Assembly (NCBI RefSeq): GCF_040712315.1
Contig: NC_134016.1
Span: 620,001 to 684,000, forward strand
Length of the DNA: 64,000 bases
Source of the DNA: Castanea sativa
Lineage: Eukaryota; Streptophyta; Magnoliopsida; Fagales; Fagaceae
Direction: 5' to 3'
Part shown: positions 1 through 12,322 of the stretch, piece by piece
How positions within the stretch are numbered: the first letter of the stretch is position 1
How the letters are laid out: every line of letters starts with the position of its first letter
Notes under the pieces: generated by a model
What the model was told of the DNA's origin: nothing
Database searches by the model: none
Seen by the model: only the letters and a program-made list of their open reading frames with translations
Position numbers and translations under genes: made by a program

Positions 1-318
1 CTATTAGAAGTGAGGTCCATTTAACCCCTAGAGATAACATGGTTGGGAGCCATGACTCATGTTACGGAGGTTGGTCATTTAAATATGTCCGTCGCCTCTT
101 TAAATTTGACCAGTAGTCCGCCACTTGTTAGTTCAATTGGAACTTCTGTTAGGTCATAATTCTCATTATTTCTTGATTTTTGCCATTGGCTTTTATGAAT
201 TTTTTATTTATGGAAAACCACGTTTATTGAGGCTGTTATGTCCCTGTAACCTGGCTTTTTTGCTGTCAAACTTTTTATTTGTGCACACTATAATATATAT
301 TTTCTGGTTTCTTTTTAG
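1..318. other. Left-edge non-coding DNA
   Basis: I see no supported gene. A pyrimidine-rich stretch ends in a plausible splice acceptor (ctttttag) at 311-318, so this may be the tail of an intron of a gene starting outside the window. Confidence 0.3.
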
Positions 319-1501
319 ACTTTGTCATCATCATGGAAGGTGCCACTCAATACTGGCTATGCTGTTTCACTCCTAATGGGTAATAAGGTATGTTTATATT
401 GTTTTGTGATGTTTATCCTACTATATTGATGCTCGAGTGTTGCTGAAATTACATGAACTATGATTGGTAGATATTCTGGTATGTTTCAGAAGGCAGTCAC
501 TTGTGTGTTTTTAGGCTAATCAGCTACTACCCATGTTGAATCTTGGATCTTCCTTTTTTGCCTTGCCTCTGCATTAATGTTCAATGTGCTATCTAAGTCT
601 AGTGGTATTTGAGAAAAAGATTTCTTTTTGAGATGTTGAGCCAGACCCTTTGAAGATTTGATGTGAATGTTTACCCTTGGTTTGGTTCTTGAAAAATATG
701 AGTGAAGGAATATGCTTAAAAACGATTCAATATGCTAATGAAAGTAGAACTTGCTGATCTTATGCAAAAGAGAAAAAAGTTTTAATTTTTTATTTTGTGT
801 GGGGTGGGGGGGGGGGGGGGGAGGGAAGCCATTGCTTAGTGACTAAGCGTCTCTTCTCCTTGCTCTCATGCTCTAACTGTACGTGGACTTTTTGAAAGGT
901 GCAGTTAAAAATAATTTGCATCAAAGATATCAATTAAGGGAGAAATGTCTTTTGGTTAAGAAGTGGAGTATTTCTAAGAAATTAGAACTTTTAAGGTAGA
1001 AATGGATTTTGTGTAATTTCACATTTCGGTTACTTTGATTAGATACAGTTCTCCGATATAGAATGCTTTACGGTTGGTGAATTCTTAAGATTTTTAAAAA
1101 TCCTATCTAGATTTGTGTTTATCAACTTCGCATTAAGGATGTGTTAGTGGCATTTATTTGATCCAATATGTTGTTAATTCCATTTTTTTCCCCTGAATAT
1201 TCTTCTTTTTGTGTAATTTGTAACCGTGTAACAAGCTCAATTTTTTATTTTTCTTTTGTCAGGATCAGTTGAACTCTCCATTTGAGCTTCAGTCTAGTGG
1301 TAACACTCTTGGGCAGGAAAGGGGAACTTCAAATTCTCTAAGAAAAACTAAGATTGTCTGTACAATTCCTTCTAACTCATCAAGGACTACGACTTTGTCA
1401 TGTAGGGTGGTTAGGATACGCCAGATGCGTGAAGTAAATCAGGAAGCAGTTCTTCTTGCATTGTGCTCAAAGACTTTTACCTCCAAAGTTATCAGCTTCA
1501 G
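319..1501 (+). pseudogene. Two exon-like segments, unidentified gene remnant
   Basis: Segment 319-387 (69 nt, 23 open codons) lies between an AG acceptor and a GTATGT donor. Segment 1263-1501 (239 nt) follows a TTTTGTCAG acceptor, stays in the same phase, and ends at a CAG|GTTCTT donor. Neither has a clear continuation. The second contains RKTKIVCTI followed by PSNSSR, which resembles the start of the plastid pyruvate kinase core (KTKIVCTIGPS). However, the residues after it (TTTLSCRVVRIRQ) do not match that family, so I do not assign a function. It could be a decayed pyruvate-kinase exon, a non-conserved gene, or chance. The 874-nt gap between the segments looks like ordinary AT-rich intron or intergenic DNA. 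Confidence 0.25.
806..821 (+). repeat. 16-bp poly-G run
   Basis: An uninterrupted run of 16 G follows GGGGT. It could form a G-quadruplex and is prone to length error in sequencing. Confidence 0.9.
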
Positions 1502-1653
1502 GTTCTTACTACTGCTATGTGCAGTTGACAGTCATTATCTTGTATGAATGGTGACTTTGGTTGTTGTTTATAATATATCTTTGTAGGCAATCTTGATGCT
1601 GGCATAAATGCATATAAAGTAGCATCCTAATATTTACTAAAATATTGTTGTGA

Positions 1654-1895
1654 ATTGTGGGGGAGATGTTGATATTATGCAGCAATGTGACCCTGTTTTA
1701 AAATATAGGAGGGTGAAAAATAGAAAAAGAAAAATAAGAATCCTGTTTTAACTTTGTGGTCTACAAAATTTTTTTATTGTGGGGGAGATGTTGATATTAT
1801 GCAGCAATGTGACCCTTTTTCAAATATAGGAGGGTGAAAAATAGAAAAACAAAAAGAAGAATCTTGTTTTAAATTTGTGGCCTACCAAAATTTAA
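1654..1895. repeat. Tandem duplication, 122-bp period
   Basis: The segment starting attgtgggggagatgttg at 1654 recurs at 1776. The copies share the gcagcaatgtgaccc and aggagggtgaaaaatag blocks and differ by a few substitutions and short indels. No coding potential is seen. Confidence 0.8.
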
Positions 1896-2083
1896 CGTTA
1901 TTTGGATATTCTAGGGATTTCACATTTCTAGTAAAACCTTTTTCCATGTGACAGTCTAGTGGGTGGGATGTCATGAATCCTGTTTCCTAATTAAAGTCAA
2001 TTGAAAGTCTTGTCTTGAGTACTTACAACTAGTAGATCTTATGCTGTGTGAATTGTGTGTAGCATTGGTCAGTTTACAAAATC

Positions 2084-4887
2084 ATGAAGCTTGGTACTAG
2101 TGGTCTTGAATCAACTGCCCCGCTCTTTGGGTCATTGAGCAGTGGGATTCATGATGAGATTTCTGCCGCCCCATCTTTTGCGCTTCCTAATACTATCAAT
2201 GTGAGTTCAAATGTTGTTTTGTTATTTTCTCTGATTTCTCTATTCACATGAGAGAAAAGTAGAAGTTTAATTGGCTGAATATTGACTCTTTTTTTTTTTT
2301 TTTTTTGTTTCAGTTTGATGGATTCCAGAAAGAGGCTATACAGATGGTGAAGCCAACAAAGGGAACCACCACACTTGCGTTCATATTCAAAGAGGGTGTC
2401 ATGGTTGCTACTGATTCTCGAGCTAGCATGGGAGGCTATATCTGTATGTTATTTCTGTTCTTTCTTTTTTCCTATCTTGCATATAATTATATATGGGTTT
2501 TGGATGCTGATTTTGTACATATCAATTTCTTTATAGAAACTAGACTTGTTGTTGATGATCATGCTTATGTCTGTAGTTACACAAACATGCTCACAGTTAG
2601 CTTGGTATTATAAATTATCCTTTGTTAGTTAACTGGAATAGCATGTATTAGTTCCTTTTCGAGATAATTGACTAATTAATGTTGCAAGTAACATTAATCG
2701 TAGTGTTCAATTGCATTGTCTAAAGTGGATGGGAAATGTCATGTTGCACTTACTCTTTCTTTCCTTATCTTATCAGCATCACAGTCTGTAAAGAAAATCA
2801 TTGAAATCAATCCTTACATGCTTGGCACTATGGCTGGAGGAGCTATTGTCGGTTTTCGCACGAGGTCTGGGCATTAAGGTAATGTATTAAAATGATTATG
2901 CTGTTTTCCCCAGTTCGTAACATATTTTTTCAGGCATGTTGGCTCCAAATCATTTGAGTCAGTGAGTGTATAACGATTATTATAACTTAGTATCGTTAGC
3001 TTTATGCTGTCTGCTTTGTAGTGTTGATGTTATCAATAAAAGTCCAATTTGTTAAGTGAACCTTTTTAGTATAGTGAAGTCTTATTGCTTTGTATATACA
3101 TTAGGCAGCTAGAAATTGGTGTAGTGGTGAGGGTTTCTACATACTGGATTATCTTGACTAACAAAAAAAGAACATTTATTTTCATCATAACACTGATTCC
3201 TTAGTTCTTTTTGAAGATGGATAATGGAAATGGTAGAAATAATGATAATAATCCCTCCCAAAAAGGAAATATAATTTGATTTGTTAAATAGTCACTTCTA
3301 ATTTGACTGTTTATGCAAAGTCAGTTAGGCATTTTACTTGAATATTTAAGTGGTGGCTGATCCAATGCCCACTGAAGAGACCATAGCCTAGCCATAGAAA
3401 ATAGCCTGGCATGCCCTGGTGTGAATATGTCATCACAGGCAGTGCCCATTTTTTAAGTAGCTTTAAAACCCAATATTATGTGTTTTTCTTCTTTTGTCAC
3501 TTCCTAATTGACACTTTTCTTGGCATTATTTAGTGCCGATTGCACGAATTAGCAAACAAGCGGGATTATTTCAGTTACAGGAGCATCAAAGCTGTTGGCA
3601 AACATTCTGTACTCTTACCGTGGAATGGGTCTGTCTGTTGGGACCATGATTGCTGGATGGGATGAGACGGTAAAGACATATGACTGTATCATGTTATGTT
3701 TTCACATTATCTTTTAATCAAACTCTTGATATTTGTATTTTCTATATGGTTGTAGGGTCCTAGACTATATTATGTGGACAGTGAAGGAGGAAGGCTCACC
3801 CTATGCTTATGGTGTCCTGGACAATGGGTGTGTGCTCTTTCCCCAGTATTTTACATTACCTAATGTCTTCTTGAAATTTGTTGAAGGAAACAATGATTTT
3901 TGCATTTTTGACCTTATTTCGCATGAGATTGATTGGAAGTAGGTAGTATTACTTCCTTGAAATATCAGATATTAGAGCAAAAAATTAAAACATATATTAT
4001 TAAGGAAAGAAAATATAAAATAAAAGGACTGGGAAAATCCTTTCCTTTTGGACTTGAATTTTCCACCCATACGTGCTCGCTTCCTCCCAACTCCTCCCTG
4101 CTTTTTGCTTAGGTTTATGGATGTATGGGAGGACTGAATTGTGGGCTAAGTATTGAAATTTGAAAGAGTCCCTAGAATTTTGTAATTGCGGGCAAGAATG
4201 TAGGCACTTTGTTTTTACATATTCTGCACTTGATCAATTTATATAGCATACGATGTACAGGATGCTTGAGAATTGTGGTGTAAATGGGGGATGCCACTAT
4301 TTAGGAACTTGGCTGAACAGGCCAGCTTCACTCATTTTGTTTATGCAAGTTTGTCAATTTGTACTTGTATGACTTCCATAATCATAGGTGCATGCTGCCC
4401 TATCCTATTTTTCCATATTCTGTGTGCTTTGAGTCAAATTGAGCCCAGCCTTTTTCTTTCCCCCCTCTCCCCGCTCCCCTTCTTTTTCCATTAGCTTGCA
4501 GTTTGTGGCAGATTTATTTCTGAGTCAAATGTATACTTGAAATTTCTGTTTTCTATGGCACTGCTTACACCAGTTACCGGTATGATATGTCAATTGAAGA
4601 AGTTGTAGAGTTGGCTAGAAGGTCTATTTATCATGCAACATTCCGTGATGGTGCCAGTGGTGGAGTTGCTAGCGGTACTCTCTTTTCTCTCTCTCTCTCT
4701 CTCTCTAAACACCACACATCCATGATCACAGTATAATTTGAACTTGTTCTTTTTATCAGTTTATTATGTGGGACCTGATGGATGGAAAAAGCTCTCTGGT
4801 GATGATGTTGGAGAACTTCATTACCACTACTATCCAGTTATGCCGAGCACAGTGGAACAGGAAATGGTTGAAGTAACTGGGGCATAA
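2084..4887 (+). pseudogene. PBE1-like: 20S proteasome subunit beta-5 (PBE) pseudogene, 7 exons
   Basis: Exons by GT-AG borders: 2084-2200, 2314-2443, 2777-2878, 3534-3669, 3756-3827, 4574-4674, 4760-4887 (stop TAA 4885-4887). The product would be the chymotrypsin-like subunit of the 20S core. Exon 2 carries the propeptide end and catalytic threonine (KGTTTLAFIF) plus TDSRASMGGY; exon 3 has [19 protein letters not shown]; exon 7 has YYVGPDGWKKLSGDDVGELHYHYYP. Defects: exon 3 loses the usual GGAADCQFWHRNLG frame and meets TAA at 2875-2877; exon 4 gains about one base after LHELANKR, throwing [17 protein letters not shown] out of frame; exon 5 lacks about 32 nt between EGGR and SPYAYGVLDNG. The net shift (about -36) restores frame downstream, but the early stop remains. 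Kept introns argue for a duplicated rather than retro-copied pseudogene. Several assembly errors are possible but less likely. Confidence 0.85.
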
Positions 4888-6070
4888 AGCTCTTGCTGAA
4901 CTTGGACTCTGCTATAGATGTTTTCTCCGTAGGAGATGGGGGCCTAAAATCCTTTAAGCACATGCATTTCCAGTTGGTCTTTGAAACAATTTATAGATAG
5001 ACTTGTCTCTAAGGTTATATCACTTATCAGAGCCCTATGATTCATGGCTGTGTAGTGTTGTTGGACAGACTATTGTTGCTGATTGTTCAAAAGTTTTAAT
5101 TAAATTCTATTTGGTTTTACCATTTTTTAGTCTCTATGTGTGTGCGCGCTTTCATGGCAATACCTAAGAAAAATCTTGCTTTAGTTGCTGCTCTTGTGGG
5201 CAATGGAAGACCTCATTTGGTTTGAGAGGTTCTAGTAACAAGAGACTTTATTTGGTTCAGTAACAGTGATATTGTAGACTTTTACCCAATGTTTATGCTA
5301 GTATCTTTTTGGGAAGGAAGGATTGAGTATATAGTATATACCAATAATATGGAACTTAAAGGAGATGAGGTATACCATTGGCCACTGGTTAATTTAAGTA
5401 GAAATGTTTTAAGTTCCATTTTGCACCCAATGCATATTCCAGTACCCAAAAAAAAAAATCTCTTTCCATGCTGGGATGTTATGGGCGTTTAGCTTATTTT
5501 GGCTTGAGCATTTTTACTATTTTTTACTCCCCAAATCAAATCTGAACATGTACATGTTATTTAAAATTGGCCATTTCAAAAAATTTGATTCTTCTTTTGA
5601 AAATATTATAGGAAAGGTATTTGAAATGACTCGGTTGTTATTCCTGATATTTTCGTAGTATAAACATTATCATTCAAATTATAATAAAAAAAACATTATT
5701 ATGTATTGAGTAATGACCAAAGAGTGGGATGATAAATTATTTTTTAGTTATTATATTTATTTTATGAGGCATATTTAGTTACTATTGTAGTTATTTTAGT
5801 TTTATTCACACAATTTTTATTTAAAAAAACATTTTTACAACACTTTTTAAATAGTACGCCAATTGCCAAATGCTATAAATATATTCAAAATTTTTGGCAT
5901 AACATTTTTTTATTTATTTAAACATGCTTATAATATTAACTAGTCATAAACTCACAATAACTCTATTACAAAATAGTTAGACTCTTATCAAAAAATAAAA
6001 ATTATTTTCACTTACAACTTTTTATGAGAAAAACTCTCCATCTAAAACTTTACACCATACAAACTCCCCA
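4888..6070. other. Intergenic, AT-rich
   Basis: This contains the presumed 3' UTR of the proteasome copy (4888 to about 5130) and AT-rich DNA rich in A and T runs. Short open frames here have no recognisable similarity. Confidence 0.6.
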
Positions 6071-6129
6071 AATTCGAGTTTCCAGGCAGAGAGCTCAGCC
6101 AGAGAGTTGGGACAAACTCGATCCCTATG

Positions 6130-6340
6130 AAGTCGATTTTTACTAGTTTTTTTCTGAATTTTTTTTTCCTTACTTTTTTTTTTCCTTTCTTTTGCTTACT
6201 TTTTTTTCTTACATTTTTTTTCCCATTTTTTTTCTTACCTTTTTTTTTCCCATTTTTTTTCTTACTTTTTTTTTTCCGTTTTTTTGCTTACTTTTTTTTC
6301 CTTTTTTTTTCTTATTTTTTTTCCTTATTTTTCTTATAGT
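6130..6340. repeat. Low-complexity pyrimidine tract
   Basis: Irregular repeats of cttac(t)8-10 and tttcc. They give an artefactual Phe-rich open frame, which is not a gene. Confidence 0.9.
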
Positions 6341-6719
6341 CTCAACAAGAAGCACCAACACAGATGAGTATAACAGCTAATAGAAATAATTAACAACTAA
6401 TTGAAAGATAAAATTAACCATTCATAATATCACAATATAGAAACAGGTACATTGGATACAGAATACTTCGATTACAAGTGCATTCAGTGATAAAAGAAAA
6501 TAATAATTGTGCCGATACAACCCAGTAGTAAGTTCAAATACACAATAAGGAGAACCACAATTTACATCTAGAATGGCATTCCAAAATCGAGTATCTACAT
6601 ACCTGAGAAAAATTGAAATATTGTCGCTAGGTACCAACAGCCAAAACAACGGTACTAATCTATGTAACTTGGATAATTGATACAATCATGAAATTTTATA
6701 TAAAAGCATCACTTACCTA

Positions 6720-9366
6720 GGTTGGGTCAGTATTGCTTGTCGAAGCCCCACGGGAAAGCGGACATTTTCTACGGTTATGCCCATGTTGATGACACAGTCC
6801 ACAGCTCTGCTTTTGTTGAATCTCCCTCAAGTTAGAATCTGGCCTTCGACTTCTCGGTTTTCACCGGACCCCATCCATCTCATTCCGTATCCTAGACTTC
6901 ACAGGTCGGCCTTTGGCCCGCAACAGGTCTGGGTCAGGCACCCACTTTGGACCTTCCACATCCCTCCACAATGACTCTGACTTTGACACCACAAGGGATC
7001 TTTCGATTTTGCCACTTTCCACAACCACATGTTCTGGCCAATATGTTTATTTCATGACTATGTTGTCCCCCTCCAGAGCTATGGATGTTGTACGCAGTCG
7101 TTACTTGATATATACCATGGACATTATTAAACGGCCTTACTTGGTGTGTTTTAGATTTTTTCAGATTTGAATCATAGATTTCTAAGGCATATTTACTCCA
7201 CACCTTGCCCTCCAAGAGATCATGAGTAATTTTTTTGTGTCGATCATGGAAATACGCGACAAGTTTGCTCCAAGTGAATTCAACCAGTGCAGCAATGGGC
7301 AGGCCACGGGCACCTTTAAGCACTCCATTGAAGCACTCCGAGACATTGGTTGTCATAGCCCCATAACGGTATCCACCATCACGTAGCTGGGTCCACTTCT
7401 CTATATCCTCTTTCATTAGATATGTGTATGGCATGATGGATGGGTCAGGTTCACTTACCTGTTGTTCAGTGGCTGATTTCTTCCTAAGGGCCTCGATCTC
7501 GGCTTCCTTGATAGGTTGCATGTACAACTCAAATTTAGCTTCCTGAGTAGCATACCCCGCTTTCAAGGCCAATGACTTTAAAGTGGCGTCCTGAAAATGC
7601 GTGTTGAAGTTGCTAGCAACATGTCGAAGGCAATATTTGTGGTATACTCGTACTCGTCCATGATCATCTCTAAGCCAGATTGCAATTGCGTTTCGAATAC
7701 CCTTATATCGGTCAGAAATTATGCATATGTCCTTATTTGCTATCACATCCCCCAGTGCAAACCTGACGCAATCTAAAAACCACCTCCAACTAGGCCCTGA
7801 CTCTTTGTCCACAACAGCAAAGGCGAGAGGCAAAACCTTGTTGTTGGCATCGGTGACCATTGCAATCATCAACACCCCTCGATATTTACCATACAAATGG
7901 GTCCCATCAATACTGATTACTGGCTTACAATGTCTGAATCCTTCAATGCAAGGAGCGAAAGCCCAAAATGCATATCGCAATATTGTAACACCTTCCTCCC
8001 TCGGTTCAGTGAGATACCAGTACCGGGTGCCAGCTTCTTGATCCAAGTATGCCAACAACAACTTTTTCAGCCTTTCGTAAGACTCTTCCCAATCGCCGAA
8101 TATCTTTGCAATAGCCCTTTGTTTCGCATCCCATATCTTATAGTAAGAAAGCTTATGTTCATAATACTTCCCTTTGATGTAATCTCTAAGGTGTTGAATT
8201 GTTGCCATGTGATTTTCTCGCAACATTGGAACAAATTCTGCTGCAAGAAAATTACAATCCATCATTCTACCATCAAGAGCCATGCCAAGGGTCATACAAC
8301 TGTGAGGACCCCCATAAGATGTGACCATCCATGTTCTCTGTTTTGGCTTCATGACTGCTCCAACGTACCACTTGCATGACCCATCCATGCATTTCACATA
8401 CAGTCTACTTTTGGTCAACCTACTAGTCAGAAAGTTTCTGTTATGCTTTGTGGCATAAATTGTTAATGCACGTTTCACCGCTTCTTTATTCGCAAAAATC
8501 AACCCCGTACAAAAATTTATGTCCGCATTCCAAGAAGAAGCAAATGCTTGCTCACCAACTTCAGGATCAATCATATTTTCCCAAGTATTTTCATAAAATG
8601 ATAAGGCGGGAGGTTCATAAACGGGGGTTGCATTTGTAACATGCTGAACTCTAACAGTAGGGTTTGCATCATCTTCATCACATTCATCCATATCATCAAC
8701 ATTAGGATTGAGAGTAATTTCATGGTCATCAACACCCCTATCAAAGTCACCTCGCTCAATCCTCTCTTCGTACTCATCTCTATTGTCAAGATCTTCCCCA
8801 ACACAGTGTTCGTCTTCATCTTCAACTACTAGAACTGTAGAGGATTCACCTCGATGTGTACAAAATTGATCTTCATATCTATTGCCAGGTTCGCTCTCAA
8901 CTGTTCTTGGTGTCTCTTGAAAAGGGGGTGTATAGCCTCCCAACGTGGTGCATTGATCATCTAGGACTGCAAACTGTAGAGATGTAGTTGTTTGTACAAT
9001 ATCCTCTATGCCGACTTCTACACGCGGCTCCAAAGTGACGTATAACTCAAAATTTGCTACTTGTTCCCATTGACGCATCTTGTGAAACATGAACTTCACA
9101 TGTTCGTCTTCTGTTATCGCCATATATCTGTAATTAATGCATTGATTGAGGACTTCATGTGGAGAACGGAAAGTAATATGTATGTCATGCAAAGCAGGGT
9201 TCAGTTGCAGCTCTTCCATAATTTTTATCTTCAAATCACTCAAGGTCTTTAACTTATGGCGTATCATCATATAACAGCACTGGATACCCGGACCTTGAAA
9301 TGGAAATCCGTCATAAGGGTTGGCATTGCTAAGGGATCCACCGTAGTATATATTTATATAGATCAT
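6720..9366 (-). pseudogene. MULE transposase (MuDR type), C-terminus broken
   Basis: A DDE transposase for excision and insertion of Mutator-like elements. The open frame runs 9423 to 6934; the ATG at 9366 is the likely start because IYINIYYGGSL, a typical N-terminus, follows it and a splice acceptor precedes it. Order: PB1-like N-terminus; acidic linker; MuDR DNA-binding domain (about residues 290-380 of the 829-aa frame); MULE catalytic domain with D in SIDGTH (~506), D in IISDRYKG (~570) and E in TNVSECFNG (~694); start of the SWIM zinc finger CGCGKWQ...IPCG (~805). The finger then loses its final His: an internal deletion with frameshift joins IPCG to a tail readable in another frame as KWVPDPDLLRAKGRP...IRNEMDGV, then TGA, then a CCHC knuckle (CGLCHQHGHNRRKC, near 6790). 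The core is intact, but the DNA-binding tail is damaged, so it is probably inactive. Confidence 0.85.
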
Positions 9367-9373
9367 TATCAAC

Positions 9374-10332
9374 CTATAGATCATCAAGTGCAATTGTGTT
9401 AGTGACAAATTTATAACTCTCAATCAACATCAATCACAAAACTTTGGGTATGACATGCCAACAATACTAACCTCAACCAAATTTGCATATACTCACATCC
9501 AAATCATTCTAGAGGCATGACTTTCAAAACCCATTCAAATAAGATATGATGAACAAAAATATTATAGCAACTAGTTACCCATTGAAATTTTTGTTACAAA
9601 TTTGAAACAACTATATCTTGAAATAATTTATACTAAAAAGACTGTAATGGGTGTCTTAGGTATCAAACTCATAATCCATTTCATACTAATGACAAAAACC
9701 TAAAAGTACTAAATATACCTAACAATTGATCACAATATTTAGTACTAAATATTCCCAATATTAATTTTGAATAAAAACCTAGCATAATCACAATATTTGG
9801 TACTAAATATTTCCCCAATACTAAATATTCCCAATAATTAATCACAATATTAATTTTTTTTTAAAACCTAGAAAATAATTTAATCACAATATTTACACTA
9901 ACAAAAAATAAGCAAATATTTCCAATATGTTGTAATAACATAATTAATCACAATATTTGGTACTAAAAATTCCCAATTTACAATCACAATATTAATTTCC
10001 TAAAAAAAACTTAGCAAATAATTTAATCACAATATTTACACTAACAAAAAAAAAAATTTTCCAAATATGTTGTAATAACATTAATCACAATATTTAGTAC
10101 TAAGTATTTCCAATAATTAATCATAATAATAATTAAAAAAAACTAACAAATAATCACAATATACTAACAAACTACCCACAAACAAACAAACTAATCACAA
10201 TATTTACACTAACAAACAAAAAAACAAAAATTTTCCTAATATGTTATAATTGTTTCTTAAAAAAAATAACCTAGCAAATAACCACTATATTTAACTAACA
10301 AAAAATATTATCAATATTGTAAAAAACATTAC
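9374..10332 (-). other. Putative 5' UTR intron of the MULE transposase
   Basis: On the minus strand CTCAG|GTAATG at 10333/10332 is a good donor and CTATAG|GTTG at 9374/9373 is an acceptor 8 nt before the ATG. The 959-nt span is very AT-rich and has no coding signal. This is an inference from splice motifs only. Confidence 0.45.
9715..10320. repeat. Degenerate AT-rich tandem repeats
   Basis: Imperfect units such as aatcacaatatttacactaac and tagtactaaatattcccaat recur at least eight times with variable spacing, inside the putative MULE 5' intron. Confidence 0.75.
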
Positions 10333-10560
10333 CTGAGAGTTGATGGAAGTTGATGAAAGTTGAGTGTGATTGTTGTGTGAGTGATGAAGTAAGTTGTGTG
10401 AGTGATGAGGGTTGTGTGAGTGATGAGGGTTGTGTGAGTGGTGTTGCTATGAGAGCAGAAGAGAAATGAGAGCATAAGAGAGGGTGTGAGCCGGGTAAGG
10501 GGGAAAAAGGTCCCAGTTGGGACCCACATGACACGTGGATGGGTTGGGGACCATTCACAG

Positions 10561-10916
10561 AAATCGAGTTCAGGAGACTCGATTTTTAGAAGCAAATAAA
10601 TCGAGCCTCCTTTACTCGAGTTACGTCCACGTGCCCGAAAACCATGGTGACCAAAAATCGAGTCCAGTAGACTCGATTTACTTTAAGTGATCACGTGACC
10701 AAAAATCGAGTCTACTGGACTCGATTTACTTTAAAGTGATCACGTGCGCCGTAGAGTGTGGAAAATAGAAATCGAGTTCATTGAACTCGATTTTCTTGAC
10801 CAAAAAACGAGTTCAATGAACTCGATTTTTGTGCCTACGTGGACTCCCTGTCCAGCTCAGCCAGTGCCGCGATGGAGAAATATAAACCGAAAATCGAGTC
10901 CAATAGACTCGAATTG
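10561..10916. repeat. Cluster of ~7 short palindromes (AATCGAGT...ACTCGATT)
   Basis: Near-perfect palindromes of about 25 bp lie at about 10561, 10597 (weaker), 10654, 10702, 10768, 10804 and 10890. Each has arms AAATCGAGT/ACTCGATTT around a 5-7-bp variable core. CACGTG or ACGTG sequences lie between several of them (about 10628, 10692, 10742, 10837). They sit just upstream of the MULE transposase and probably form its terminal/subterminal repeat region, plausible as transposase binding sites or promoter elements. Confidence 0.8.
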
Positions 10917-11808
10917 TTAGAAACCAAATTTGTTTCAAACCTTTGCTTACTAATGATATAGTTTGAGTTTTGTAGTTAGTTCTGTAAAAACGCCTAAAAT
11001 TTTGCCAGATCGGTTGGGCAGCATTTTCTCTCTTGAACATATGGTATTTATTGGATGCAAGAACCCTGCTTATATGCCTAAATTGATGACATTCTCTGTC
11101 ACCTGACCAAATTGCAGTACCTGTCCATCCATAATTGCCCCAAGGAAAGATGTGCTTGAGTTGACGCTAAATGGTTCGAAGACTGAGTGGATAAAAGGGG
11201 AAGCTGTTTGAAGTTATATTGTTAAAATAATATGGGTTGTAAGTTTTCTCGAACTTAATCCCCTGCTCTGATGCTCTCCTTTAAATCAAACAAATCTATA
11301 TTTATCTAAAAGACATTTTTCTTGAGCTAAATCAGCAGCTATGTTATCATTTTCTTTACATACTTTTTAAAAAAAAAAATGTGTATAAATATTAATGAAT
11401 GCAATAACCTTTACTCATTTTATAAACTAATTAAAATTTATCAATTATGATATGACTGACCGTCACTTTTTTTACTACCATGACTTTACACAATTTGAAT
11501 CTAAATATAACTATAATAGAAAATATATGTAATACAAACACCTTTGTCAACGACACCATTTATTTATTTTTAGTTTGTACTCGCACGAAAAAAAAAATCT
11601 CATTCCACCATTGTATTCATATTCGTATACTAATGCATTATTTAAGGCTAGGTTGAAGGGTCTAATTTTGTTCATACTTAGAGAATCATATGTCATTTTC
11701 ATCAATATCAAGAAATAGAGATAATAAAGCTCTTAACAAAAGTTTTTTTTTTCCCTCTTTCTTTTCCTTTTGGTATAAATTATACATTCAAGTGATTTTC
11801 CTGAAATG

Positions 11809-11840
<32 letters not shown>

Positions 11841-12094
11841 TTGTTTGTTTGTTTGTTTTGTGTTGTACCAACTTTCTCTACATGACACCGAATTAAACTT
11901 GAATAAAACTTTCAACAGACACATTCATAATAATTTAGTTAAAAATATTAATATGATAACAAATCTGATTGATGTTACTTTAACAACAAACCACTTCTAT
12001 CATATTGGAATACATTACTTATCTTAGATTATGGTTTTACATAACTTTATTGTTATAGTTTTTTTTTGAGTTATGTTTACTAATTACTATTCAG
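10917..12094. other. Intergenic
   Basis: AT-rich. Around 11000-11200 there is a less AT-rich patch readable in short pieces (for example RKDVLELTLNGSKTEW near 11140-11190) that I cannot match to a family. A (TTC)n/(GTTT)n stretch lies at 11808-11856. Confidence 0.5.
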
Positions 12095-12322
12095 AATTCG
12101 GTCTACTTTGGTCAAATTTGGTCCATTTTAGTTTGTTCGATCCAATTCAGTTCACTTTGGTATACTTTGGTCTATATGGTCAACTTCAGTCCAATTCGGT
12201 TGATTCAATTCATTTCTATCCAATTCAGTCTATTTGGTCCACTTCGGTTGAATTTGGTCCATTTAGTCCTTGATACATTTTGGTTCATTTTGGTCTACTC
12301 CATCCAATATAGTCCGCTCGGT
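12095..12322. repeat. Degenerate satellite-like stretch, TTTGGTCCA-type units
   Basis: More than twenty imperfect ~10-bp units of the form tttggtc(c/t)a or ttcggtcca run in one direction without conserved longer structure. Confidence 0.75.

Larger units (their letters stand above)
6071..10916 (-). mobile_element. Degenerate Mutator-like element (MULE)
   Basis: The span runs from an AATTCGAGTTT sequence at 6071 to the reverse complement of AATTCGAGTCT ending at about 10916, with the transposase inside on the minus strand. Similarity between the two ends is limited beyond the first ~10 bp, although both also hold CGAGTT/ACTCG and AGCTCAGCCAG blocks. I could not identify the 9-bp target duplication typical of MULEs, so the exact ends are provisional. 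Confidence 0.5.

Noticed and set aside
319..1501. Plastid pyruvate kinase gene
   Set aside because: Only KTKIVCTI-PS matches; the following residues and the rest of the family are missing.
6127..6380. Phe-rich open frames
   Set aside because: Translation of a T-rich low-complexity tract; no coding signal.
7721..8379. Plus-strand open frames under the MULE transposase
   Set aside because: Shadows of the minus-strand coding frame; no independent similarity.
6071..10916. Exact MULE boundaries with 9-bp TSD
   Set aside because: No matching 9-bp flanks found at the candidate ends, so ends are left provisional.
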